64,000 nt of DNA from Myxococcales bacterium (GTDB lineage Bacteria > Myxococcota_A > Polyangia > Polyangiales > Polyangiaceae): NCBI GenBank assembly GCA_025355005.1, contig JANXLV010000166.1, positions 1-64,000 on the forward strand, given 5' to 3'. Position 1 is the first letter of the stretch, and each line of letters begins with the position of its first letter. Positions 28,225 through 36,934 of the stretch are shown one piece after another. The translations under genes and the position numbers were made by a program. The notes under the pieces were generated by a model that worked only from the letters and a program-made list of their open reading frames with translations, had not been told where the DNA came from and did no database searches.

Positions 28225-29022
28225 ATGGCCTTCCGGCGCAGGCAGCTGTTCGAGTTCAACGACCTCTCGTGGATGCCTCGCTCCGTGCGCGACACCGTGG
28301 TGGAGTCGCTGAGCCGCACGCTCTCCTGGGGGCGCTTGCTCGACAACCTGGTCGCGCCGTTCGAGGCCTTCCTCGAAGCGGCAGGGACCACGGAGGTGCT
28401 CGAGATCGGCTCCGGTGCGGGCGGTCCGGCGACGATCCTCGCGCGGGAGATCGCCCGAAAAGGGAAGACGCCGCCGCGCTTCACCCTGACGGACCTCCAT
28501 CCGCGCGCAGAGGCCTGGGAGCTCGCTCGCGCAGAGATGCCCGGCACGATCGCGTTCGAGGCCGCGCCCGTGGATGCGACCCACGTGCCCGCGGAGCTCG
28601 GAGACGGGCGCGCGCGCAGCATCATCAATGTGCTCCACCACTTTCCGCGCGAGCTCGCGACGAGCGTCCTCCATGACGCGGTACGTGGATCGCGCGGCGT
28701 CTTCGTGGCAGAGGGGTTCGAGCGCAACCCGCTCATGTTTGCGAACTTCGCGATCGCCGGGCTGCCCGCGCTCCTCATGAATCCGATCCTGTCACCGCGC
28801 GACAACCTGGCGAAGGCAGCGCTCACGTGGCTCACGCCCGCAGCGCTCGCGATCTCCATGTGGGACGGCCTGGTGTCCACGCTGCGCGTCTGGTCGGAGG
28901 CCGACCTGCGCGAGATGGTCGCTCCGTTCGGCGGAGACTGGGACTGGAAGTACGGGACGTACGAATATCCGCCCTTCGGCAAGGGATACTACTTCCAGGG
29001 CCTGCCGCGACGTAAGGCTTGA
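28225..29022 (+). CDS. Class I SAM-dependent methyltransferase
   Basis: 265 residues from ATG 28225, nine nt after a CTAGAC -10-like element. SAM motif I is VLEIGSGAGGPATILA (residues about 59-74), motif II RFTLTDLHPRAEAWELA, and SIINVLHHFPRELA matches the post-II/III region. A hydrophobic stretch (FANFAIAGLPALLMNPIL) in the C-terminal half may be a membrane-contacting or lipid-substrate region. Substrate unknown. The kinase gene starts 12 bp downstream. Confidence 0.85.
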   Translation: MAFRRRQLFEFNDLSWMPRSVRDTVVESLSRTLSWGRLLDNLVAPFEAFLEAAGTTEVLEIGSGAGGPATILAREIARKGKTPPRFTLTDLHPRAEAWELARAEMPGTIAFEAAPVDATHVPAELGDGRARSIINVLHHFPRELATSVLHDAVRGSRGVFVAEGFERNPLMFANFAIAGLPALLMNPILSPRDNLAKAALTWLTPAALAISMWDGLVSTLRVWSEADLREMVAPFGGDWDWKYGTYEYPPFGKGYYFQGLPRRKA

Positions 29023-29034
29023 TAACGTGAGCAC

Positions 29035-30975
29035 GTGAGCACGAACGACGAGGAGGCGCTGGCTGATCGCATCGCAGCGCTCGGCAATGCTCGCACGCTT
29101 GCGATCGGCGCGCCCGGCGCTGCTGGCGGCACCCTCCGCCTGAATCCGGCCTCGACCATCCGCGGCGACATGGAGGATCTCGGCGCACAGGCCACGCTTG
29201 CCGCGCTGCCGCGGATCCAGCTCACGGAGAAGAGCTTGCTGTCGCAGCGGCCCTCGGTGGGCGGTCCCAATACGCCGGATCTCGCGGTGACCGCGACGCT
29301 CGGCGAAGGCGGGATGGGCCGCGTTCATCTCGCGCGCCAGCATTCGCTCGATCGCGACGTGGCCGTCAAGACGCTGAAGACCGAGGCGGACCTGCATGCG
29401 GGGATGGCCCTCGCGCGCGAGGCTCGCATCACCGGGCATCTGGAGCACCCCGGCGTCATCCCGGTCCACGCGTTCGGCACAGACGACGACGGGCGGCCGC
29501 TCCTGGTGATGAAGCGTGTAGAGGGCACGGATCTCCTGTCACTCATCAAGGACCCCTCGCACGCGATCTGGGCGGAGCGCGTCACCGCAAAGCAGGACCT
29601 CCTCGCGACCAAGCTCGAGATCTTGATCCAGATCTGCCGCACCGTGGAGTTCTCGCACGCCCGGGGAATCATTCACCGCGACATCAAGCCAGAGAACGTG
29701 ATGGTGGGGTCGTACGGCGAGGTCTATCTGCTCGACTGGGGCATCGCGCTCCGCAAGGCGGAGACGTCGCGGCCGGGCCTCTTCGGCACGCCGGCATACA
29801 TGGCGCCGGAGATGTTCACGGGCGGAGCGGTCGACGAGCGCACCGACGTGTACTTGCTTGGCGCCACGCTGCACCACCTGCTCACCGGGACGTTCCGTCA
29901 CGACGGGGAAGATCTGATGGAGATCGGCCGCGCAGCGATCGCGTCAGCGCCGCTCACCTACGCGCCCGAGATTCCGCCGGCGCTCGCGGAGATCTTGAAC
30001 CGCGCGACGACGCGGAGCCCCGCGGAGCGGTTCCAGTCCGTGCAGGAGCTGCGCGAGAAGCTGAGCGAGTTCTTGCACGACCGCACGGCGCTCGCGCTCT
30101 CGGAGGCAGCGAGCGAACGTCTCGCGAAGCTGCGTGACCTGCTCGTGCGGGCGGGTGACGCGGCGCCATCGGATCTCGCGGGCGCGTATCGCCTGGGCAC
30201 GGAGGCGCGCTTCGGCTTTGCGCAGAGCCTCCGCGAGCATCCCACGCAACGCGAGGCCACGGCCGGTGCGCGCGCCGCGGTGGAAGCGCTCGCAGAGCTG
30301 GAGCTATTGCAAGGGCACGCGGACACAGCGGAGGCGCTCATTCGCGAGCTCTCGGCACCGCCTCCCGAGCTGCTCGCGCGCGTCGCGACCGTGCGAGAGC
30401 GAGAAGAGCAGAAGAAGCGCGATCAAGCGCGTCTCGCGGAGATCGAGCGTGCTCGAGATCCGAGCGTGGGGCTCTCGTCGCGCAACATCGTCACGGGAGT
30501 GTTCGGGCTCACCATCGTCGTCATCTCGGTTCTCTTCGGCCCCGGCCACGTCACGCTCACGGATCTCTGGATGCCCGTGAAGGTGGACGCGGGGCTGTTC
30601 GTCGCCGTGGCCGTTCCTTCCTTCATCCTGCGCAAGCGGCTCCTCGCGAACGCGTACAGCCGTCAGGTCGCCGGTGTGGTCGGGGGCATCGTCTTCCTCA
30701 CGCTGCTCGATCGGATCGCGTGCGCGATGGTCGGTCTGGACGACCTCGCTACCATCCTCATGACCGACCTGTGGATCGCCGGATCCGTGATGTTCGTCGC
30801 GTCGATCCTGCTGGATCGGCGCGCGTTCCTAGCCTCCGCCGTGCTCCTGATCGGCGCCATCGTGATGCGCCTGCGGCCAAGCACACCGGGCGTATTCTCG
30901 GCCGCCACGCTGCTTGCGCTCTTGATCTTCGGCGCCATCCTGTGGCGTCGTGGCGCGAGCGAGTCCCGCAAGTAG
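29035..30975 (+). CDS. Ser/Thr protein kinase with polytopic membrane C-terminus
   Basis: 646 residues from GTG 29035. Kinase domain about 84-350: glycine loop LGEGGMGRVHLA, Lys112 (DVAVKTL), IHRDIKPEN (Asp216), DWG in place of DFG (234-236), MAPEMF. DWG keeps the metal-binding Asp, so the kinase is probably active. A helical segment (350-470) with an Arg/Glu/Lys-rich coiled coil follows, then about five or six hydrophobic segments between 484 and 638. It has no obvious extracellular sensor, so the membrane bundle itself may be the input. Confidence 0.93.
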   Translation: MSTNDEEALADRIAALGNARTLAIGAPGAAGGTLRLNPASTIRGDMEDLGAQATLAALPRIQLTEKSLLSQRPSVGGPNTPDLAVTATLGEGGMGRVHLARQHSLDRDVAVKTLKTEADLHAGMALAREARITGHLEHPGVIPVHAFGTDDDGRPLLVMKRVEGTDLLSLIKDPSHAIWAERVTAKQDLLATKLEILIQICRTVEFSHARGIIHRDIKPENVMVGSYGEVYLLDWGIALRKAETSRPGLFGTPAYMAPEMFTGGAVDERTDVYLLGATLHHLLTGTFRHDGEDLMEIGRAAIASAPLTYAPEIPPALAEILNRATTRSPAERFQSVQELREKLSEFLHDRTALALSEAASERLAKLRDLLVRAGDAAPSDLAGAYRLGTEARFGFAQSLREHPTQREATAGARAAVEALAELELLQGHADTAEALIRELSAPPPELLARVATVREREEQKKRDQARLAEIERARDPSVGLSSRNIVTGVFGLTIVVISVLFGPGHVTLTDLWMPVKVDAGLFVAVAVPSFILRKRLLANAYSRQVAGVVGGIVFLTLLDRIACAMVGLDDLATILMTDLWIAGSVMFVASILLDRRAFLASAVLLIGAIVMRLRPSTPGVFSAATLLALLIFGAILWRRGASESRK

Positions 30976-31000
30976 CCTGGTGTTTCGCGCCGATCCCGGC

Positions 31001-31730
31001 GCGCTGGCTGCGTTCTTCGGTCCGCCCGGTCCTCACGGCCGGAAGGCCGTTCCGGTCCGTGCTCCCGAAAGAACGCACCCATCGCTTGGTCTCGACGGCG
31101 CGCTTCGTGGTCCCCGACGGGGGACAAACCACCGACGGCTCCTCGTGCGACTGTGGAGAAGAGAGCGGCGCATTGCGTGGCGTCATCAGATGTTGTCGGA
31201 GAGAGCGGCGAGTCGCGCAAGATTCGTGGCAGAGGTGAGAAGCGCGAAGTCATGAGCGACGCGAAGTCGTGGGATCACGTATCGTCATCACCTCGCACGA
31301 GGAGGCTGCATGGTTTTCGGCGAGAGCGAGCGATGGGCGTGCTTTCTCCCGAGCAGCGCCCGGGACGGCCTTCCGGCTGATGATTCGTCAGATCGTCGGT
31401 CTGTCCTGAGTTTCGCGGGCGGTGAACACGAGAGGGCGGGGGGCGTCCGCAATGTTCGGCCGGTGGCGCCGCGCGTCGTCGCGAACGAGTCCACGGGTGG
31501 GGGCGAGCTCGGACAAAGTCGGATCGGCACGAACCAACCTCGCCAGCCGTCGCGCCCCCGATCGAGTCCACGGGTGCGAAACGACGCGATGCGGCCACAG
31601 GCCGGACATGCGGGCGCTCACCGCCAAACGCGGTTCACGGTTCTCCCTCAACGCGGCTCGAAGATCCGACGAATCATGAGCCTTCCGGCCGTGAGGACGC
31701 AGCGCGGGGAAAAGCGCGGCCAGCGCGAAG
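31001..31730. repeat. Gene-free inverted-repeat segment, possible decayed non-coding mobile element
   Basis: Between the kinase stop (30975) and the isochorismatase stop (31755) I see no credible gene. The segment is bounded by an inverted repeat: positions 31029-31047 and 31680-31698 are perfect 19-bp reverse complements (arm GTCCTCACGGCCGGAAGGC), with weaker pairing extending outward to about 31001 and 31730. A third partial copy with the same GGCCTTCCGG core lies at 31321-31400; its two arms match an arm of the left copy and an arm of the right copy. Direct repeats of CGAGTCCACGGGTG occur at about 31487 and 31565. No transposase is present, so MITE-like or structured-RNA origin is only inferred. 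Confidence 0.55.
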
Positions 31731-31754
31731 CTGTCGGCGAAAAACAGCAGCCGG

Positions 31755-32591
31755 CTAAGCTGTCCGGGCCTCGAGAGCGGTGAGCAACTTCTTTCGCGCC
31801 GGGCCGTACGGCGCCATGAGCCCCAGCGCGCTGAGCGTGCTCTCTTCCGACACCGCCGTGCCGCCTGCCTGCGAGTCCGCGGGCACGCTCACGTCGAAGC
31901 CACGCTGCATCGCGTCCGTCGCTGTGGACATGATTCCGATCTCGGTCATGCAGCCGGTGAGCACCAGCGAGTCCACGCCGAGCTCGTCGAGCACTCCCGC
32001 GAGCTTGGTCTCGAAGAACGCGCTGTAGGCGCTCTTGTTCACGATCCTGTCGCCCGGCTTCGGCGCGAGCGGCGGCCAGACGTCGCTGCCGTCGGTGCCC
32101 TTCACTGCGTGGCCGCCCCACTCCTCGAGGTCGGGATCGTCCGCGTCGTGCTCGTCGATGATGTAGATGACCGGAATTCCCGCGGCGCGCGCTGCATCCA
32201 GTCGCTTGGACAGCGCGGGCACCACATCACGGGCGCGCGGCACCTCGAGGGGCCGGCCGGGCTCCAGGTGGTCCTTGATCATGTCGATGACCAGCAACGC
32301 GCTCCGCTTGAGCTTTGCCTTCCCGGCCAGGGTCGCCATCAACCGTCCGCGCAAGGCGGGAGGAGGCGGCTCGGGCTCGACGGTCGCGGCGAGGGTCGCC
32401 AGGGTGTTCCGGACGAACCCAACGGCGCCTCCGACCTCCTTCGGCTGAACACCGAGGTGCGCGAGCTCGACGCGATCGTGCCGACCGACGAGGACGAATT
32501 CTCCAATCGTCGCCAGCAATTCTTCGTGCGGCAGGAGGCCCTCATCGGGGCTTGTCTCTTTTGCCACATCTTTCTCCGCGTCGTCGCTCAT
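31755..32591 (-). CDS. Isochorismatase-like cysteine hydrolase with anti-sigma-like N-terminus
   Basis: 278 residues from ATG 32591. Residues 96-278 form an isochorismatase/nicotinamidase fold with the triad Asp103 (LLVIDMIKD), Lys186 (IVNKSAYSAFF) and Cys214 (VLTGCMTEIGI), and the cis-peptide region before the Cys. Residues 15-92 are unusual for the family: LPHEELLATIGEF then VEPEPPPPALRGRLMATLAG, which resembles the N-terminal and PPPxLRxRLLA linker regions of anti-sigma factors (RskA/ChrR type), but with no zinc His/Cys visible. Amide or imide hydrolase likely; substrate unknown. Divergent from the acyltransferase. Confidence 0.82.
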   Translation of the reverse strand: MSDDAEKDVAKETSPDEGLLPHEELLATIGEFVLVGRHDRVELAHLGVQPKEVGGAVGFVRNTLATLAATVEPEPPPPALRGRLMATLAGKAKLKRSALLVIDMIKDHLEPGRPLEVPRARDVVPALSKRLDAARAAGIPVIYIIDEHDADDPDLEEWGGHAVKGTDGSDVWPPLAPKPGDRIVNKSAYSAFFETKLAGVLDELGVDSLVLTGCMTEIGIMSTATDAMQRGFDVSVPADSQAGGTAVSEESTLSALGLMAPYGPARKKLLTALEARTA

Positions 32592-32704
32592 GGGGAATGC
32601 CTTGGAATTTATCTCACCTGGGTCCCTTTTCATACGCGTTGATGGGGGGGGCGGATCCCTGTCCTGCATAACAATTTTCGCGGCGGGCTTCCGGGCGGGG
32701 GCTG

Positions 32705-32710
32705 TATGCT
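32705..32710 (+). promoter_or_regulatory. TATGCT -10-like element before the acyltransferase
   Basis: CTGTATGCT lies 11 nt upstream of ATG 32722. There is no Shine-Dalgarno in between (CGTGCGCACGC), so a short leader of about 5 nt is expected if transcription starts 6-7 nt after the hexamer. Confidence 0.4.
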
Positions 32711-32721
32711 CGTGCGCACGC

Positions 32722-34326
32722 ATGACCACCCGGATTTTCGAGTTCAACTCGCAACGTAGCGAAATCGTCGACGAGGTCGTTCGTCGGGTCCGTGGGTCGC
32801 AGAAGGACCCGATCTTCACCCTGAGCGAGGCCGCCTACCTCGAGATGCGCCGGCTGGAGAAGCAGGGGGGGCCGAAGTACGCCTCTTTCCGGCAGATGGC
32901 CCAGAAGCTCGGCCGCATGAACGAGGCCGAAGCCCTGGAAAACGTGGAGAAGCTCGCCACGGAGTACGCCTGGGACGTGGCCGGAAACTTCGACCCGCGC
33001 GTCTACAAGTTCGCCTCCAAGGCGATGGCCCCGCTTCTCGGCGCGATGCTCTCCCCGCGCTCCACGCTGAAGAACCTGCCGCACTCGCTGGATCTGACCG
33101 GCCTCGACAGCCGTATCCTCGTCGAAGGGCCCCGCGAACAGATCAAGCGCCTCGCGGAGAAGGGCACGCTCGTCTTCACGCCGACGCACCTCTCCAACCT
33201 GGACTCCGTCGTGTTCGGCTTCGCCCTCGAGCGCGCCGGTCTTCCGCCCGCCACCTATGGCGCCGGCAAGAACCTCTTCACCAACCCGGTGCTCAGCTAC
33301 TTCATGCACAACCTCGGCGCCTACCGCGTCGACCGCCGCCTGAAGCATGTACTCTACAAGGATGTTCTGAAGCAGTACTCCCAGGTGCTGATCGAGCGGG
33401 GGTATCACTCGCTCTTCTTCCCAGGCGGCACGCGCTCGCGCTCGGGCGGCGTGGAGCGGAAGCTGAAGCTGGGGCTCGCGGGGACGGCCATCGACGCGTA
33501 CGGACGCAGCGTGGAGGAAGGGCGCCCGCAGCCCGTCTACTTCGTCCCGGCGACCATCAACTACCTGCTCACGCTCGAGGCCGAGAGCCTCATCGACGAT
33601 TTTCTCGAGGAGGAGGGCAAGGCCCGTTACATCATCGAGGACGACGAGTCGACGCGCGTCGGGCGGGTGGCGGCGTTCATGCAGAAGCTGCTCGGTCTGG
33701 ACGCGGCTTGCGTGATCCGGTTCGCCCCGCCGCTCGACTGCTTCGGCAACGATGTCGACGACGACGGCAACTCGCTCGACCCCAACGGTCGCGTCGTCCC
33801 CACCGAGTCCTACCTGATGAACAAGAGCGGGCGCGCCTGTCGCGACCACCTGCGCGACGCGGAGTACACGCGCGAGCTCGGTGACCGCATCTGCGAGCGC
33901 TTCAAGGAGAACACCGTGGTCCTGGCGACGCACGTCGTTGCCGCCGCCGCGTTCGGTTGCTTGACGCGTTCCGTCCCGCGAGAGCAGACCCGCGACGTCT
34001 TCGCCATTCTTCGCCACCGCGACGACGTGCGTGTTCCGCGCTCGGAGCTCGCACAGCACGTCGATAACCTCCTTGGCCAGCTCCGCGAGCAGGAGCGCCT
34101 CGGAAAGCTGGTTCTTGGCCCTGGTCTGGCCCACAAAGCGGGTGATGAGGTGCTCCGCGACGCGCTCAGGGCGTTCGCCGGGTACCACACCAACGAGGTC
34201 CTTTCTCCACGAGGAAGCGACCTGCTTCTTTACGACACGCGCCTTCTCTTCTACTACCAGAACCGCCTGGCGGCCCACGGGCTCGCCTATGACGTGATCG
34301 CACCCAAACCACGCGCTGCTGCCTGA
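32722..34326 (+). CDS. PlsB-like glycerol-3-phosphate/lysophospholipid acyltransferase
   Basis: 534 residues from ATG 32722, 11 nt after TATGCT. Acyltransferase motif I THLSNLDS supplies His156 and Asp161; motif II region KNLFTNPVLSYFMHNLGAYRVDRR; motif III SLFFPGGTRSRSGG; motif IV YFVPATINY. It differs from E. coli PlsB (807 residues) in lacking the long N-terminal region and resembles shorter myxobacterial GPAT-like proteins. The C-terminal 150 residues (QLREQERLGKLVL and the block after it) are the domain typical of PlsB relatives. It transfers a fatty acyl group to glycerol phosphate or a lysolipid at the membrane. Confidence 0.85.
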   Translation: MTTRIFEFNSQRSEIVDEVVRRVRGSQKDPIFTLSEAAYLEMRRLEKQGGPKYASFRQMAQKLGRMNEAEALENVEKLATEYAWDVAGNFDPRVYKFASKAMAPLLGAMLSPRSTLKNLPHSLDLTGLDSRILVEGPREQIKRLAEKGTLVFTPTHLSNLDSVVFGFALERAGLPPATYGAGKNLFTNPVLSYFMHNLGAYRVDRRLKHVLYKDVLKQYSQVLIERGYHSLFFPGGTRSRSGGVERKLKLGLAGTAIDAYGRSVEEGRPQPVYFVPATINYLLTLEAESLIDDFLEEEGKARYIIEDDESTRVGRVAAFMQKLLGLDAACVIRFAPPLDCFGNDVDDDGNSLDPNGRVVPTESYLMNKSGRACRDHLRDAEYTRELGDRICERFKENTVVLATHVVAAAAFGCLTRSVPREQTRDVFAILRHRDDVRVPRSELAQHVDNLLGQLREQERLGKLVLGPGLAHKAGDEVLRDALRAFAGYHTNEVLSPRGSDLLLYDTRLLFYYQNRLAAHGLAYDVIAPKPRAAA

Positions 34327-34375
34327 GGCCCCTCCTTCGAGAGCCCCGCTTCGACAACTTCGCGAGAAGAACCCC

Positions 34376-36646
34376 ATGAGCACCGAGCAACAACCCGACG
34401 TGACCCCTGCCTCTCCTTCGGATGAGGCGGAGTCCACCGCACCTCCCAAGACCATGCCTTCCGCTGCAGTCATCGCTGCCGCACACCCGGAACCCGCCCC
34501 CGCCCCCCCCGTCGCGCCCGAGGCCGCCGCATCTGCTCCGGCAGGCGACGCCCATGAAGGCGAAAACGAGGGTGATGACGGTGAGGATGGCGAAGAAGGG
34601 GAGGGCGAAGGCGAGGCGAAGGCTGCTGGTGAGCCCGGGGCAGCTGCGCTGAATCCCGACGGCACGAAGAAGAAGCGTCGTCGTCGCCGTCGCAAGAAGA
34701 AGACGGCCGAGATGATCGCGGTCCTGAACGAGGACGGCACGCCGGCCTTGAACGAGGATGGCACCCCGAAGATGCAGCACGCGCCGCGTCGCGAAGGCGC
34801 ACCTGCGGACGGTGAGCACCATGAAGGGCATCACGAAGGCGGACCGTCCCCCCAGCTCGGCCAGCTCGGGCCCGACGGTCAGCCGCTTCCGCAGGTCCAT
34901 CACGCAGGTGGTGAGCGAAAGCACGATCGCGGTGATCGCAAGAAGAAGGACCAAAGGCCTCACGAGGAGCGCGAGCGTCCTGCGTTCAACCACGGTGACG
35001 TGGTGTTCGGAAAGGTGCTCGAGTTCAACGACGACGTGATCTTCATCGACCTCTCCGGCAAGGCAAAGGCGATCTTCGATCTGCGCGAGCTCCTCATCAC
35101 CGACGAGGACGACGCTCAGACGCCCGCCGAAGAGGAAGAGCACGACCACGCAGACCAGGCAGCGCTCGCCGCTACCGGCGAGGCAAACGCGGTCGAGAGC
35201 GATCTCGCGGAGCCGGCCGAGGCCTCTCCCGAAGGCGCCGGCATCCATGGCACCGACGTGAGCGCGAAGACCGAGACCGACGCAAGCGCCGACGTCGAGG
35301 CCAGCCTCGCACAGACGACCGAAGGCGGACCTGTCACCGCAGAAGCCGCAACGGTGAAGGCACCGGAGCCCGCTGAGAAGCCCCAGCCGCAGCTGCCGCG
35401 CGTCATCCTGGAGCCGGGCGCGCCGTTCGTCGGCGTGGTCCACAACGACGGAGGCCGCGGTGGTCTTGTCGTGCTCACGCACCACCCGAAGCGCGCATCT
35501 CGCGCGAAGCCGGTCGTGTCGGCCGCGTTCCGCGACAAGACCCTCGTGTGGGGCATCGTCACGGGCGTGATCAAGGGCGGCATCGAGGTCGACGTTGACG
35601 GTCTGCGCGGCTTCGTTCCGGGCTCGCACATGGATCTGCGCCTGGGCGCGGACCTCCATCACTTCGTCGGCAATCGCATGCCGTTCGCGGTGACGGAGTA
35701 CGGCAAGCGCGGGCACAACATCGTGCTCTCGCGCAAGTCGATGCTCGAGGAGACCGCGAAGGAGAACCGCGAAGAGGCGCTGAAGAAGCTCGAGATCGGC
35801 GCGACCGTCGAGGGCACCGTGCGCACCGTCGTGCAGTTCGGCGCGTTCGTGGACGTCGGCGGAGTCGAGGGCCTGGTCCCGCTCTCCGAGATGAGCCACA
35901 ACCGCGGCGACACCCCGCGTGACGTCTTCAAGGTCGGTGAGAAGACCACCGTGAAGATCCTGCGCGTGGACGAGAAGGGAAAGCTCTGGCTCTCCCACCG
36001 CGCGACCATCCAGGATCCGTGGAGCGCCGTCGCCGAGAAGTACGCGCCGGGCAGCAAGCACACGGGCAAGATCGCCCGGCTCCAACCGTTCGGTGCATTC
36101 ATCGAGCTCGAGCCTGGCGTGGATGGGCTCATCCACACGGCTGACCTCTCGATGAAGCGCATCGACCATCCGAGCGAAGTGGTGAAGGTCGGCGATCCGA
36201 TCGACGTCGTCGTCGCGCAGGTGGACCCTTCGAATCACAAGATCGGCCTGCATCCCGCGCCCACCGGCGAGGCGGCAGGCGAGACCCCGCAGCGCGTCCA
36301 GATCCACAAGGTCGTGAAGGTCCAGGTTGTCGCGATCGAAGCCAACGGCCTGGTCGTTCGCGTCCTGGGCGCAACCGGCCGCAGCGCACGTGGCTTCATC
36401 ACGGGCGCCGGGACCGGCGCACCAAAGGGCGCGGAGCTCCGCAAGATCTACCCCGTCGGCAAGGAGATCGAGGCGAAGATCACCGAGATCGACCCGCGCC
36501 GCGGCGACATGCGGCTCTCCATCAAGGCCGTCAACGAGGACAGCGAGCGCAACGCCTTCCAGCAGTACCGCGCGCAGGTGAAGCGAGAGGCGAAATTTGG
36601 AACCCTGGCGGACCTTCTGAAGAAGGTGAACGTTCCGAAGGAATGA
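34376..36646 (+). CDS. Multi-S1-domain RNA-binding protein, first S1 domain split by an acidic insertion
   Basis: 756 residues. N-terminal 200 residues are disordered: a Glu/Gly-rich tract (60-80), a basic patch of Lys and Arg (98-109), NEDGTP repeats and His-rich stretches. S1-type OB folds follow: one split (206-238 with 343-372), then 384-455, 474-542 (EGTVRTVVQFGAFVDVGGVEG), 558-628 (TGKIARLQPFGAFIELEPGVDG) and 644-719. The insertion (243-340) is Ala/Glu/Thr-rich. It resembles ribosomal protein S1/RNA-binding S1 proteins that bind mRNA, but the tail and domain makeup differ from RpsA. A cytoplasmic RNA-binding function is well supported; being the true S1 is not. Confidence 0.85.
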   Translation: MSTEQQPDVTPASPSDEAESTAPPKTMPSAAVIAAAHPEPAPAPPVAPEAAASAPAGDAHEGENEGDDGEDGEEGEGEGEAKAAGEPGAAALNPDGTKKKRRRRRRKKKTAEMIAVLNEDGTPALNEDGTPKMQHAPRREGAPADGEHHEGHHEGGPSPQLGQLGPDGQPLPQVHHAGGERKHDRGDRKKKDQRPHEERERPAFNHGDVVFGKVLEFNDDVIFIDLSGKAKAIFDLRELLITDEDDAQTPAEEEEHDHADQAALAATGEANAVESDLAEPAEASPEGAGIHGTDVSAKTETDASADVEASLAQTTEGGPVTAEAATVKAPEPAEKPQPQLPRVILEPGAPFVGVVHNDGGRGGLVVLTHHPKRASRAKPVVSAAFRDKTLVWGIVTGVIKGGIEVDVDGLRGFVPGSHMDLRLGADLHHFVGNRMPFAVTEYGKRGHNIVLSRKSMLEETAKENREEALKKLEIGATVEGTVRTVVQFGAFVDVGGVEGLVPLSEMSHNRGDTPRDVFKVGEKTTVKILRVDEKGKLWLSHRATIQDPWSAVAEKYAPGSKHTGKIARLQPFGAFIELEPGVDGLIHTADLSMKRIDHPSEVVKVGDPIDVVVAQVDPSNHKIGLHPAPTGEAAGETPQRVQIHKVVKVQVVAIEANGLVVRVLGATGRSARGFITGAGTGAPKGAELRKIYPVGKEIEAKITEIDPRRGDMRLSIKAVNEDSERNAFQQYRAQVKREAKFGTLADLLKKVNVPKE

Positions 36647-36708
36647 CCTTCCGCTAGCTCCCCCAACGATCCCTTGCGATCAGTTGCCTGCTTTGCTGGC
36701 CGCGGAGG

Positions 36709-36714
36709 TACTGT
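36709..36714 (+). promoter_or_regulatory. TACTGT -10-like element before the DUF4266 gene
   Basis: TACTGT ends 7 nt before ATG 36722 with no Shine-Dalgarno. A TTGCCT at 36684 is a possible -35 element but its 19-bp spacing is long. Confidence 0.35.
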
Positions 36715-36721
36715 ACGCCGC

Positions 36722-36934
36722 ATGAACGCATCCTTGCTGATCGCAGCGACGCTGCTTCTGGCGATGACGATGACCGGATGCACGCACGTTGCTCCATACG
36801 AGCGCGGCATCCTCGCGCATCCGACCATGACCTCTGGCGATCTCGCGGGGCCCAGCGAGGCGCACGTGCGCGCGGTTCACGAAGGTGCCGTTGGTGGTGG
36901 CGCCTCAGCTGAGAGCGGTTGCGGCTGTAACTGA
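36722..36934 (+). CDS. DUF4266 small lipoprotein
   Basis: 70 residues. Signal peptide with lipobox MTGC, then the DUF4266 signature CTHVAPYERGILAHPTM and the glycine/cysteine end GGASAESGCGCN. ATG 7 nt after TACTGT. The TGA overlaps the ATG of the DUF3570 gene by one base (TGATG), so the two are translationally coupled. DUF4266 and DUF3570 genes commonly occur together, often with ApbE and a thioredoxin; those two are not present here. Confidence 0.88.
   Translation: MNASLLIAATLLLAMTMTGCTHVAPYERGILAHPTMTSGDLAGPSEAHVRAVHEGAVGGGASAESGCGCN

Noticed and set aside
31275-31783. Short open frames (about 80-157 residues) in the 31-kb gap
   Set aside because: Occur on both strands, compositions change at repeat edges, and the repeat copies are not in a conserved frame; treated as non-coding.
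32614-36307. Two long minus-strand open frames (716 and 713 residues) opposite the acyltransferase and S1 genes
   Set aside because: Low-complexity, His/Arg-rich translations with no motifs, while the plus-strand genes have clear family motifs.
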